Positions 34,981-47,295 are shown, counted from the first letter of the stretch. The stretch: 64,000 nucleotides of DNA from Homalodisca vitripennis (GCF_021130785.1 NC_060212.1:148515501-148579500); one strand, 5' to 3'. The notes: generated from the sequence alone by a model not told the origin. A program made the numbers and translations.

Positions 34981-35361
34981 CTGGTTTTTATGGCACGTAA
35001 TATAAAAAACATTTTCTTACAATCAATTACCCTGTAATATTATATTCTACTGAATATTATTAATATAACGTTCACCAGTTCTTTCAACGTTTTGTAAATA
35101 TTTTGACCTCAGATGCACTGAAAGCCACTGGAATTGAGAGAGCCTGATTTATTGAAGGACCAGTCTCTCACATTTGGGATTTCTATATTAGGCCGGTACG
35201 ATCTGGACTGCATGAATGTGTAGAGACGATACAATAAAATTCAAACAGCCGTTTCATGTTATCAAACAATTAAAAACTATATTTATAAGTGAAAACTAAA
35301 TAAATTACAATGGTTGATATCAATAATTAATTAATAACGGTACTAAAATCGCTTAAATTGA
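34977..35361. other. Spacer, nothing recognised
   Basis: Moderately AT-rich sequence between two Penelope insertions, without coding signal. Confidence 0.4.
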
Positions 35362-35417
35362 TTATATATAGCATAATAAATCGTAAACTAAAACCCTTTT
35401 AAATTTATTTTATTTCA

Positions 35418-35447
35418 GACACGTGTTTCGGTATAAACCATCTTCAG
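35418..35447 (-). ncRNA. Hammerhead-ribozyme-like motif, miniature pair, minus
   Basis: Reverse-strand CTGAAGA, GGTTTATACC, intact GAAA and ACACGTGTC, matching the copies at 32.1 and 34.8 kb. Confidence 0.5.
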
Positions 35448-35710
35448 TGTGAACATTAGCCTCTAATTAAATAATAAACAAAACAAATAAATATACACCT
35501 GTCGACTATTTAAACAGATGTTAAACTTATATGACACAGTTGTAATTTTGATCAAGATTCTGTGTTTAATATTTTATTTTCAAAGATAGGAATTGTTTTA
35601 TTTTTTAATAAACTATTTTAATAAAATAAAATAAAACGTCTTGTTTAAATAGTCGACAGGTGTATATTTATTTGTTTTGTTTATTATTTAATTAGAGGCT
35701 AATGTTCACA

Positions 35711-35740
35711 CTGAAGATGGTTTATACCGAAACACGTGTC
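35711..35740 (+). ncRNA. Hammerhead-ribozyme-like motif, miniature pair, plus
   Basis: CTGAAGA, GGTTTATACC, GAAA and ACACGTGTC, all core positions intact. Confidence 0.5.
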
Positions 35741-35977
35741 TGAAATAAAAAAAATTTAAAAGGGTTTTAGTTTACGATTTATTATTCTAACATAAAGATA
35801 ACCCTATAATGTGGAGTTCATAACATAATGATTATATATAATAAAACAAAAAATCATATTCCTTTTAATGTTTTTTTTTTACATTTATTTAATTCTTAAT
35901 AAACTGTTTCTAAAACTGGCAGGTCTTTTGACGAACTTCAACTTGCCCGGGAGAGTGGCAGCGCGATGTAATAACAT

Positions 35978-36097
35978 CCGCCAATGGCGGTAATATTACA
36001 CACTGTCAGCGTCTGGGTAATTTATGTAACAGTCTAGTTACCCTCCCTCCTCTACAGATTATAACAGACTCAAGGGTGTGCAGTAGGGGAGGTTACT
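35978..36097. repeat. GC-rich patch with two inverted repeats
   Basis: CCGCCAATGGCGG at 35978-35990 is a perfect hairpin that includes a CCAAT word. Downstream, AGTTACCCTCCCTCCTCTAC (36036-36055) pairs imperfectly with GTAGGGGAGGTTACT (36083-36097). The patch is distinctly GC-richer than its surroundings. Whether it is regulatory or the end of an old transposon cannot be told. Confidence 0.5.
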
Positions 36098-37837
36098 TTA
36101 AACTAAGCCTAACCAATACATCTTAAGGGCATTATTATTTCAGATATTCACTGCTATATATATTTATATACAATACATGTGTAAAATGACACGATAGTTA
36201 CAGAATTCTTTTTGAAATACTACCTATAAATAATTGTTAAATACTTCTTAAAGATTTAATTCTTTTTTTTTGTCCTACAATGTTTTGTGTGTATTGTTTT
36301 AAAAATTCAACTCACTAGGTAGGCTATTCCGAAATCCCACATTTAGTGTCCCAAAAATCCTTAAACCTAGAACAACACTTTCCGTAAATTATCTATCGTA
36401 TTCAGCAATATTGAGAAATAACTAAAATCTTACTAGGCCTCCTATGAATTCTTGTATGAGAAAAATATTGATTCATTCAAAATTCTAAGGATTTTGCAGA
36501 GAAGTCAAACACATCAAGGCTTGGATTAAATGGTAAGAAAAGCTAAGTATGATATACTTGAATCAATTGAATCCTTAAAACATTGGTCATTACATTGGTG
36601 GACATAAATAAGTTCTCTACGGCTGCACTCTTAACAACGTTATAAATATGCCTCTTTGCCACCCTTTTGAATTGCAGGGTAAAGTCTGTCGTCAAGAGGA
36701 AAGCGGTGGCAGTATTTTAATATATACGAAATAAATTAAAATTATAAGAATAGTGTCGAAGCCCAAAATAGTTCATAGCGCAGAGAACGATTAAACAACT
36801 CAAATTAGTCTTTATAATTGTAATTACTAGAATAATGGTAATTTTCATTTCATGTGTAACCAAAAGTTGGCTACAAATTTAAAATATACTTACCAGGTAA
36901 ATATTAACAGATTACTAAGATTAATAAAACCTTATACGGTAAAATTTTCATGTGCAAAATAATATTTAAATTCATGAATATAGCCAAATAGCCGATGAAT
37001 CGTTGATTATTAACAGATACTACACCGATCGTTTGGCCTGGCACCCGGGGAATTCTAGATAATCCGGGCTTGTACAGTGACCGCATTACGTGTTTCAGAA
37101 GTATTTATGAATGCCTTTATTAACCAATGTTTTCCTGACGTAGTGCCGGGTCAAGTTACGTTTATGTAAACATAAATACACATACAACTCCTTTGATGCA
37201 TTATAATATACATCAATGCGTGCATTAAATGTTTCTATAATTATTCGTTTACATTTTTCGCGTTTTATTACTTTACTCCTAAAGAAGAGGAAAGAATATG
37301 GTCATAAAAATGTCCCGTTTATTTTATTATAACATTTAGCAATGGGAAATAACAATAATTTTTTTATAACTTAAATTTTGTTATATGTACAATTATCACT
37401 TTTTTAGTTGTGTTATAATTTACAATAACTAGCTTTCTGAATTACTCAAACTGTGTAAGAAATTCTCCAAAGCTGCTATCTTATAACAAGTAACAAAGCT
37501 ATATTATAGGGTTTTAGGTTAGCAAGAACTTCTGCATGAAATGCGCTATAAGAATATAGTACATATGTTTCAAGAGGCATTTAGAAAAAATAATTTTTAG
37601 ATATGTTTTTTTAGAATAATGTATGGCTGTAATACGTGAAAAGTTTATCCGAGACTGATCCAACCTGGTATAATCTAATTTTGGGGTTAATTTTAAGCTT
37701 TCTGTTTTAATCCTGCTCTTTAAACTTGCAATAAATTTAAATTAGACTATGCACGTGTTATATGCACTATAACTAATCGTTCAGAGGTCTATAATTGTTA
37801 CTAAACCTTTTAATTTTGTTTCTAACAAATATTTATA

Positions 37838-37857
37838 GGATATATATATATATCCTA
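37838..37857. repeat. Perfect 20-base palindrome
   Basis: AGGATATATATATATATCCT is its own reverse complement and lies about 60 bases before a longer TA tract. Confidence 0.85.
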
Positions 37858-37911
37858 TATATATATAATAAATTGATATAACAGAGCAATTCTGCTTTTA
37901 TACACTCGAAG

Positions 37912-37914
<3 letters not shown>

Positions 37915-37957
<43 letters not shown>
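37915..37957. repeat. (TA)n microsatellite
   Basis: A pure dinucleotide tract. The open frame that starts in it is not credible as a gene. Confidence 0.92.
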
Positions 37958-37960
<3 letters not shown>

Positions 37961-38669
37961 GCTCACGTTGGACTTTGTAACTGATTTACAGGTCGTGAAG
38001 ATTCAAAGTTTATATGTGACGCAGCCCTTGTTATCAACGCCCATCAACCTTGTTTTGTATCGACTCTCACGCTTATTTTGTATTTTTAGATCCTTTAACG
38101 TCCATGAGGAAGGACAGAAGCTTTAAAGTAGATCGGCTTCTCCATATATAGTTTTCATATATTTTTCCATATTTATATATAAAGTTCAATTAGACGAAAT
38201 ACGGAGACCATTTATATTTATTTTCTTTTGTTTTCTCGAAGAATATATATTCTTCAGGGAAAAAATAAAAATAAAATACAAAAACGTTCTATTGTTCGTC
38301 TGGTTTCACTTTTCAAAAAGAGAAAAAAAGCTGTTTAAAAACGAATTACACATTTGTAAATCATCATTTTTACGTTGAGGGAGGAAAACCGCTTAATCTT
38401 TCCGAAAGTGGATCAATACTATCCTGTCCCTTACAACAATATTCGTATTCTAATAAAAAATTTTCCTAATTCAAGTGACAGATTAAATATATCCAATAGT
38501 GGAAACAGAAGGAATTTGATCTAAGCAGAATGCTACTGCCTTGAGTTCATTCTAATGGTAAATAAGTTGTTATTTACTATTTGAAGAAGTTGGAAACAAT
38601 TTTTTGGACCAATAATGTCATCAGTTTCCTGTAAAGCCTACCTTGCAGAAGTTCAAGAAGCGTACGTTT

Positions 38670-38795
38670 CTAGGACATACGCGTACTCCAAGATGTGATG
38701 TTGTAATTGAACTTCCGATCACGTAGTACAACTTCCTGTTCCATTGATTGTCTGCTGATTAACCTCCTCGCCTTCATGATGGAATGGAGGACAGT
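38670..38795 (+). repeat. Dispersed repeat shared with 53.05-53.17 kb
   Basis: The two places share, in order, AGGACA, an ACTCC block, CACGTAG and then GATTGTCTGCTGATTAACC here against GACTGTCTGCTGATTAACC at 53121-53139, followed by GACAGT. No family was recognised. Confidence 0.5.
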
Positions 38796-39252
38796 AACTT
38801 GATTTATTCTGTTAACTAGTGTAAATTTATTACCACACTTGAAAAAAAAAATTATAATAACTATAAGTATTGTATTTCAAAATAAAGTGGTATTCTTTCT
38901 CAATCTTGATAATTGAGAAAAAAGGAAATAGAGCTGGTGGCTACTGATTAAATCTTAACCACTTTAAAGGAAAACAAAAATGAAATATACTGTTTGACCA
39001 AAGAACAGTATTCTAATCTTCCGATAATTGCTCTGTCCGATAATTTTGAAACTTTAGAGTATTTTCAATTAGAATATAAAATGTTTTTATGCAATTTCAC
39101 AATTCTCTCATGTTTTATACAAGTGCTAATGTTGTTGACAGAAAAATATTTCAAAGTAAGTGTCCAAGTAATTCGAATAAGATCACTACAAAAACTCTTA
39201 TTTAAGCTAATGCTTCGAAGACTTTTAAATGCCCAAGAGGAAATAATAATCA

Positions 39253-39273
39253 TCAAACCAATTATTGGTTTGA
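39253..39273. repeat. Perfect inverted repeat, 10-base arms
   Basis: TCAAACCAAT and ATTGGTTTGA flank a single central T. It explains why open frames on both strands overlap here. Confidence 0.8.
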
Positions 39274-42200
39274 AACGTAAACCATCCACTTTGAAACACT
39301 GGTAACTACGAAAAACTCGTAGATTACAGATGCGCGTAGGTTCGTAAATCAGTTTGGAAGTATTGCGGACTATACATGATAAGTGAGGAAAGGTGTAATG
39401 TAATACATGTATCAGTCAGGGAGGAAGTGACTTAATTTCAAGTTGTTTTAAAATTAAAATATATAATTTTTTGGGGCGACAAGAATATTAGGAACATATT
39501 ATGGCACTTAATTCTGAGAGAACCTAAACGGTATAATAAATTAATTCTAAACTGAAAAACTGCTAAAATAATATGTAATTATACACAACAATTTTCTAAA
39601 TTTAAATACTACTAAAACTATCCATGTAGGAAAATATGAATACAATTATGTTTATATTTATGTATAAAAATAGATACGAAATAAAATAACATAATTCATG
39701 TTTGCAAATATAACTATGCAATATATAACGGCCATTACTCTATTATGGTAAGATAAACTTGTATTACGTGTAGTATCAGGTATTAATAATATTGTGATGT
39801 AATGTAAACCTCCCAGCAGAAGCTGTTCTCTACAGTGTTCGTGCAAGTGTAATATCAGAGATTACAGTGATGTAATTTACTTGAGCTTCTGTTACACGGC
39901 CTCCATTAACAAATTATCCACCGCCTTCCAGTCACAAATCTCATCATAAAGATTTATTTCACTCGCCTAGTTCTTGTACTTGAAATATCCAGTCGACTAC
40001 ATTCTCCGATTGCGTATAAAACCTGCAGTACGTGTACATGATTAGAATAATGTTTATTTAGAGTAACCATTATACATTAATGTGTAACTTTACTTCTCGT
40101 TAATTAAGTGTTAGAGTCAATCACTTGATTTTATATAATTGACTAAGATTGGTGGCATTCAGCTATTTTAATACTTTCCACCACTAGTGAATAACATAAT
40201 TCGTGAATGTTTACGACTGAATCGGTGGTGTTTTAATCAGCTTTGACCTTATATTACTACTTATGCACGTTAAAATTACTTTCGAAACCCATGTTTTACT
40301 TAACACCATTTTCTAACAAGTTAACTATTCACTTACACTCCCTCTTGTCCTTAAGCTAACTTATTGGTTATAGTAATCCATTTTATGATCAATTAGCATT
40401 TTAAATATTTTAATGAAAGATATTATTGAATGAAATTATATGAACCAATTACTAATGTATGTAAAAATCTGTTTTAGTACATTTTCTCAATGGTAAATGT
40501 ATATTATATTTACCTCTACAAAACACTCTTGTTTCTTATTATTTGACTCTTGCAAGACGCACGACTTACTCTTCCTGTGAATTATTTTACTTGTTATAAT
40601 GAAATCGAAGCGTCCAAATAGTCTCAAAACGTCTTCTTTGCTTACATATCGTTTGTTGAAAACATATATTGAATTTTTAATTTCTATAAATACCGTAGTG
40701 AATTTCTTTGACCGTTGTTCGTAAAGAAATTGTGTCCATCACAAAGTGCAATACTAGCGTAAAATGTTGAATCATTAGAGTCACAAGCTGTCTAACATTA
40801 GTTGCTTTTCCAAAGTGGAATAAAACTTAAAATACTTGATATTTATTTAGGTCGACATACACAATGAGTTGTATATCTCATAAAGCATTATTTCATAAAA
40901 ACAATCATAAAGTTGTTAACAATAATGTTTTCATGCTCAAAAAATAATGTAATTGTGCTAGTTTCATAAAAACACAACTGGAACGACAGTCTCTGATGCA
41001 AAAGTTACATAGCAACACTTTTACAAAACTTGCGTGTATTCTAATCAAATTAAATATTTTCACCTTTTCGCCCCTTTCATATCCTTATACAAGTTTTATT
41101 GTTCAATAATACTACTGTAAAGAAAGTGCTCAATAATACCTGTGCATTACGATAAACTGTATGTACTATCCTGAATTAGATACATTATTAAATTCGTATG
41201 ATAAAAATATGTAAATAACTACATTACGTTATAACTATTTAAGGATTTAAAACATAGTGATGGTAACAGCTGAAACTAATTTTTCGTTGAGGCTCCGTAA
41301 CACTTCATTAAAACTATTTCATAACTAATTGTACGTTTGATGCATTGTCTTTATTGTAGTTATCAACGCCCTGAAAATACGCAAATGCTATGAACACATT
41401 TTCTTTTGCCCAAATAATGCAATTTCTTCCACCGAGTAAGAGAAGATTGCAAAAAACCCTATCACGATTATAACGAACAACGCACCTCTCTCCTTGAGGG
41501 CAACTGATCATAAATTAAAAACCTTCACTTCCTGGTTTACCCGCCACCCACATCTCTGCCTTGCACTGTCAATGCTATTATTCGAATCAGAATATATAAT
41601 TTGAATAATATTTTTCAATACAAAGGCATCGGGTTCATAAAACGCAATATTAATAAAGTTATCTCTTTCGCAATGTTGGAGACAAATTATTAATGTTATC
41701 TTACATGAGTAGTACCATGGATACACGAGTATAAATAAGAAAATTAAGTAATTTAATTTGACTTATACTGTACGTGAACCTTTAAGGATATTATCCATCT
41801 AACTCACTATGTTGAAGCTAAAGCTTCTTTTTGTAAAACCACATAATATTTCTAGAGTTGTACCTTGTAGATAAAACATAGATAAAACATTTAATAAGAA
41901 TAGCAATACAGTATGTATTAATAAAAACTTTATTTCACTGCTATAAAAATGCATTGTGTTTAGTGTTTATGGTGTAAAAGTTTAAATTTTAATACAAATC
42001 GAAATCGAGAAACAAGAAAAAGGTTGTAATTAATATTCGTTAATATATTTAACACAAACAGTTTATTGTCGGAGTAGTATGTGATATATAATAGTAACCT
42101 GTTATATTATAAACTTACAGTATATATGTATGGACGAATTTAAAATGGAATTTCTTTTAATATAAAAAGAGACGTATATAAATTTCATCAGCTGTTCCAC

Positions 42201-44071
42201 AAACTTAAGCAACTATTAAAATATAAAGTGTATTATCATAATCTTAACTAGTAATGATAATTCAAAACTATACAATTAATTTATTCATACACACATTAAT
42301 GTTAAACAATTTATAATTGCATTGTTAAATAGTTTCAGTACAATTAAATGTTTACTATTTCTTATTATAATTTAAAAATAAAGTTTTATTTTAAGAGGAG
42401 AAAATTACAAAACCATTTAATAAAAAAATGTTCTTATCATACATTACACGGCTGGTGTGGTACTCTTCTGTCACTTTCTTCAGCACGATCATCAGGCCAA
42501 GGGTGCTCACCACAAGGACCTCTCCCAGCTGAGCTTTATATGAGGAATGTTGCTGATGATGTAATAACACATTACACGCAGACCTCTTAAAGAGTTCGCT
42601 ACTCATGTCTATAATGACTTTACTCTTGACGAGTAGTATCATTATAGTTTCATCTTTTTATAATGATATATTGTTGTGAAAAATAGCATTTTGGATATTT
42701 ACCTTCGATGTTTGACACAAATCTTTGTAATATGTCTGATATTATATATAATCATATTATATATCATAATTATTATATATACAATATTATATTTATAGGA
42801 TATAATTATTCCTACTTTGTTCCTTATGTGTAACTTAATACATAAACTTGTACTTAAAAACCTGTAACATGTGGTATTGGACTGTCAAAAACAAATTTTG
42901 GAATCATACCTGAAAACAGCTTCAAGTCCAAACAGATAAAAATGAACATAAGAATTGTCATTGCACAGAAGTAAGAGCATGAACAACTCATACCTTTACA
43001 AGCCAAAGTGGAACATTGATAAGAAAAACCTATGTCGGTTGGGTTAAAGACTATGCGAGTATATTGTTTCCTGCTCAATCGTTACAAACGCGCATTTCTT
43101 TTGTGGTTACGATCTTGAATTATTAGAATAAATTTGCATTAAAAGTAGAGAAATTTAAACCAAACATACACTGTCAATAAGATGACTCATTACTTGCTGG
43201 CAAGTTTAAATAAATATATCTTGTTTCGCCTCCTTTTTTACCTGAGACTTGTTCAAGGTTAAAATTAATAGATCAGCGTTCCACATGTATTCAAATTTAT
43301 CAAAGATATTTTCTATGAACATTACAGTGCGTTATGAATTGGCAATTAGATAATTACGCTAAAAATACGTAATTGAATTGGTAAATCACAATTTAGTGCT
43401 AGCAGCTGTGGCCTTCAGATCACACCGTAAGCACGTCTACGAAATGGGTTAAGGTGAAGGGGAAGGAATTTGTCGGAAGATTTAGCAAACAATCCATCAA
43501 ACGATTGTCCATGTACGTGGTAATTATTTGTGTGATCAAATATTTTTAACGGTTTTAATAGGATAAATAATGTCAAGACAAATCGACTACGAAACGTCGA
43601 CCCTGCATTAGAAGGTTGAACATTTTGAAAATTGTTCTCAAAACTTTGAACATTATAAAATTCATTGCTCCCATTCATTATGATGAGTTACAATTTTAAT
43701 TATATTTTCACGAAGATAATACATTTTGAAAATAATTACAGATGATGTAAATTAATCTTAGGATGTTAATAAACATATGTGAGTACTTGCAATGGACTTT
43801 TTTATTTCCAGTCCTAACACAACCAAAGATAAAAATGAAATCTGAATATTTATTACTGCAATTTAAATGGGTAAAATAAAATTCATTAACATGTTATTTA
43901 TTACAAATTTTTACGAATAAGAGGGTATGCAATGGGCATAATGCACAATTGATAAATTATCGATTTTAATATATCATCGTAATAAGTACATTTCGTATTT
44001 TTTCTTAGTATCTGATACTTAATTAAAGATCTAATAAAAACTAAAGTGGAAATAAAAATATATCTTTTAAG

Positions 44072-44315
44072 GTCTATTCACACACATCAGTTCCGGCGCG
44101 TCACAGGTCAGTCACATCAGTCACGTCACAGTCAAAAAATGTATTCTATAATGCATTTCCTGTTGCACTATCTACACTCATCCGGCTCAGTTCCCGGCGC
44201 AGGTCCTTCAGTCGCTCTGCCGGCGTCCGTCAGATTTTCAGATTTCTTCCCACCGATATTTCTGGATTGTTTCGGACGCCTGACAGTCGCATGACGGATG
44301 TGTTTGCTATTAGGA
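44072..44315. mobile_element. Probable MITE with imperfect terminal inverted repeats
   Basis: A GC-rich block in AT-rich surroundings. The left edge GGTCTATTCACACACATCAG resembles the reverse complement of the right edge, which reads CCTAATAGCAAACACATCCG. Inside are repeated GTCAC/CAGTCAC words and several TCCGGC/CCGGCG words. This fits a short non-autonomous DNA transposon; no transposase or clear target duplication is visible and the superfamily is undetermined. Confidence 0.4.
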
Positions 44316-44623
44316 TTGCGTTTTTATATAAAAGTTGTATTTCTGTGTTGAGTTTATATTTTAAAGACTGTTTGTTACGATCATAACGATCATCAAATGG
44401 TCATCCTAAAATATTTAAAGAACTTAGTTTCATCGTCCATTAGTCCCTTAAATAACGTGATGAACTGACTTTCCCTCTTCTTCCATAAATCATGAACCCA
44501 TATCCTTCGCTTTTAACGCATTTAACGTGAATTTTTTAGTTTCTACTACATCCAAATGATATAATAAAAACAAATGTTTGCTTGAACTATTTAATAAATA
44601 ACCATCTAATTCTAATCATTTAA

Positions 44624-44698
44624 GCTGGGGTGGTGATAGTTAGCACGCTCTGCAAGCTATAAACCCAAGATCAAGTACCAGCGCAGCAGGTATTTCTT
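44624..44698 (+). tRNA. Degenerate tRNA-like sequence, SINE-type
   Basis: GCTGGGG followed by the D-arm-like GGTGATAGTTAGCAC, then a degraded T arm (GATCAAGTACC) and CGCAGCA closing the acceptor stem. Downstream AACATTTATTGAAATTA matches the downstream flank of the tRNA-like core at 45330, and a (TA)n tract follows at 44755. This is best read as a decayed tRNA-derived repeat, not a tRNA gene. Confidence 0.45.
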
Positions 44699-44750
44699 TT
44701 GAACCAACATTTATTGAAATTACATTATCTTATGTATATATTCATATACG

Positions 44751-44754
<4 letters not shown>

Positions 44755-44794
<40 letters not shown>
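44755..44794. repeat. (TA)n microsatellite
   Basis: TA tract downstream of the degenerate tRNA-like sequence. Confidence 0.92.
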
Positions 44795-44798
<4 letters not shown>

Positions 44799-45129
44799 AC
44801 ATATTTATATATGAATTAAAATACCACTAGAGTGGGTAAAAAATAGTATTACTGTTTGTCTGCTTATCTGTCCGCCTGTTTGACCACACAGTACTTTGAA
44901 CATGAATTTACGTATGAACTTAAAAGTTTACACGAGACTTTATTTGTGTACAAGGACAATTGATCTTATAATTAACTACAATATTAATGAAAAATAATAA
45001 AATAAACAAATTTGTGAACACTGCACTCAATTAAAACACATTTTAACAGGTGATATTTACAGGTTTTGTTCGTAAGACTTATTACACAATATCGGACCCT
45101 TCAATAGTCTGTTGTCACAGTTTATTTGC

Positions 45130-45133
<4 letters not shown>

Positions 45134-45189
<56 letters not shown>
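45134..45189. repeat. (TA)n microsatellite
   Basis: TA tract immediately upstream of the second tRNA-bearing repeat. Confidence 0.93.
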
Positions 45190-45193
<4 letters not shown>

Positions 45194-45464
45194 GCCATTT
45201 ATAAAGTTTAACGTAAATAAAAGTCATTTGACAGTTATTTGGTCTTCCGATCATATGTAAGTTTGCTTATTTAAACGCATATGTGACAGATACGGCCAAA
45301 TACAAAATAATTGAATCGGAAAAAGTAAGCGCTCTGTGGTGTAATGGTAGCACATTCACCCGGCAAGTGAGAGATCCGGGTTCGACTCCCGGCGGAGCAA
45401 GTACTTTTTGCGATTCAATGTTTATTGAAATTAAATAAGGCTATTGCCATTTATAAAGTTTAAC

Positions 45465-45465
<1 letters not shown>
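45190..45465 (+). repeat. tRNA-bearing dispersed repeat, copy 2
   Basis: The unit starts ATGCCATTTATAAAGTTTAACG and, after the tRNA-like core, ends with the almost identical GCCATTTATAAAGTTTAACG, so its ends are direct repeats of about 20 bases. Both ends abut (TA)n tracts (45134-45189 and 45466-45505). It is homologous over its length to 20805-21062. Confidence 0.7.
45330..45400 (+). tRNA. tRNA-like core, copy 2, well-folded
   Basis: Acceptor CGCTCTG/CGGAGCA (first pair C-A mismatched, the other six paired with one G-T). D stem GTGT/GCAC with loop AATGGTA, anticodon stem TTCAC/GTGAG with loop CCGGCAA, T stem CCGGG/CCCGG with loop TTCGACT. U8 and both polymerase III boxes are present. The anticodon positions read GGC (Ala), which eukaryotic nuclear genomes normally do not use, and position 33 is C in place of U. 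I therefore call it a tRNA-derived repeat core, though the fold is good enough that transcription by polymerase III is plausible. Confidence 0.6.

Positions 45466-45505
<40 letters not shown>
45466..45505. repeat. (TA)n microsatellite
   Basis: TA tract at the downstream edge of the second tRNA-bearing repeat. Confidence 0.93.
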
Positions 45506-45508
<3 letters not shown>

Positions 45509-47295
45509 TAGATAGAATTTAATAATGATGTATGATTATCCATGGGCTTTTAAGTAAATGTAATTTTTTTATCAATATTTAGCCTAGGAAACGATCTCTT
45601 TTCTATCTGATTATCTGATAATCTGGAATGAAATGAGTTATATACTTAAAACTCAACATGCAACTTTAGCTAAGTCTGTTACTTAATGTGTGGTGTGGTC
45701 TTACTACGACAGTAAGTTTTTCTCAAAAAAGTCAAACCGTCATTTCAGAAGTGTTTGCGGTTGAAATAAGAGATTATGTGCAAGGGTAAAAAATACGAAA
45801 CGCTTATTTGTTCAAATAAAAGTTTTTATCCTGGATCTGTACATTTCAAACCGACATTCAAACAAATAAATATCACATCATTATCAGACCCCTAAGTAAA
45901 GAGGCTAAAAGTTTGAGACTGAAATCTTTCTCCTAAAGGTTTGTATATGTTTGGCTTAAGCATATGTATGATGGTTTATTTTACGTAGGTTACGCTGTGA
46001 AAAATATTATGCATGGGATTAAATATAAATTCATATATTCACTTACTAATATTAGCTTGCCAACTGTCTTTATGTGTATACCGTCATCACGCAAAAATGC
46101 ATTGCTTAATTTTGAGCACCTTATCACTTGGTAGGATATACAATATAAATAAACCTTAGGAGTTGAAAATTCTACATATAGGATAGGTTTATATTTTGAT
46201 ACAGGTTGAGATAATAATCACACGAAAAACGTACTCTAATTTTATGATATTGAAAAATTAGTTTATAAATGTTTTCTCTACATAAGGGTTAATTGAAGCA
46301 ATCAGTTTAAAGAATATTATTTCAACTTTTGAATTCCTCTCATTTTGATTTCAACTACTAAAAACTAGCGCCGCTGACAATTGATACATTTTTAAGTGAC
46401 TACTTGTCTCGGTGGGCAATGGATGTATGTTGTACACTAGGGAAAAACTTTCGATCCATGTCACGGAGTGTAACATCACGCTTGTTCGCTCTGTAGCTGC
46501 TAGGACCGAGACTATCGCATCCAGTTTTATGCCAGGGAGGGCGTTTCTCCGTTCAGTTACTATCCAGTAGTTACAGTCGTTCCTTTCTGAAGTGACTATT
46601 TTTTTATTAATGAATCTAACGTAAAATGTATTAATTTACTGCAATATTTAAAACCAGTATTTAAAGCTCATCAGACTCTAAATTGAATATCAGTATAGTT
46701 AATATTATTTCCTGATCCAAATACTACTAGTTTCGTCCTGACGAGATTTCAAAAATTATTAAAAATAAATTAATGAGTTTTTTTTCTCATTAATTTAAGC
46801 TAACAAAGCCGTATTTTAAGATAATCCTGGAAGAAAACTAGTTTTTCTGTTGATTATACATATAACCTTTACTTAATTACATTAGGCTTTACGTAACAGA
46901 TTTTAATTCAAGTTTTGCTGAAGGCACGACGAAAACATTTATCAACCATTTCAAAGATAAACCAAATTTTACAAGTTCAAACGATCAAAACAGAAGTTCC
47001 ACGGAGTATAGAACAACAATAGATTTTATTTTACAACATATTTAGCTAAGATATGTGTATTAGATTTTATTCAATAACTATTGAATTCGAATTTTAGTTA
47101 TTATAAACCTATAACTTCATTTTTAGAATATAGTAGCAATTAAAATTAGTAATTATTTCGGAAATATAAGGTTTAGTGATGATTATAGTGACATTATTGT
47201 TGAAACAGACAAAAACGATAATAATGAAAAATTTATAAATAGTTATTGCTTTAAAATTCGGATACTTAACACTTAATCGGATAGAATCTCATCGA
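45506..47295. other. Gene-free stretch with a GC-richer patch and a hairpin
   Basis: A GC-richer patch spans about 46365-46600 and includes TTCAGTTACT, an initiator-like word, but no downstream coding frame supports a promoter. A perfect 12-base hairpin lies at 46766-46797. Nothing else is recognisable. Confidence 0.4.
46766..46797. repeat. Perfect hairpin, 12-base arms
   Basis: TAAATTAATGAG and CTCATTAATTTA flank eight T residues. Confidence 0.85.

Larger units (their letters stand above)
35362..35832. mobile_element. Miniature inverted pair of Penelope 3' ends
   Basis: A minus-oriented 3' UTR fragment (about 35362-35600) and a plus-oriented one (about 35640-35832) face away from each other with roughly 40 bases of AT-rich sequence between them. 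Both carry the AATAGTCGACAGGTGTATAT block and the hammerhead-like motif; the plus copy continues to the end word GAGTTCATAA. No protein-coding part remains. This repeats in miniature the head-to-head layout of copies A and B. Confidence 0.8.
35833..44071. other. Long gene-free stretch with small palindromes
   Basis: No gene is supported. Open frames at 36904-37086, 38994-39305, 41314-41726 and 42348-42642 lack recognisable domains and several overlap on opposite strands. GC-richer patches occur at about 35930-36110 and 42430-42600. Small palindromes, a TA tract and one dispersed repeat are listed separately. Confidence 0.4.

Noticed and set aside
38994..39305. Open frames overlapping on both strands
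   Set aside because: Opposite-strand overlap is helped by a perfect inverted repeat at 39253-39273; no homology is recognisable.
45330..45400. Functional tRNA-Ala(GGC)
   Set aside because: Position 33 is C, the first acceptor pair is C-A, GGC is not a normal eukaryotic Ala anticodon, and the sequence belongs to a dispersed repeat with matching flanks.
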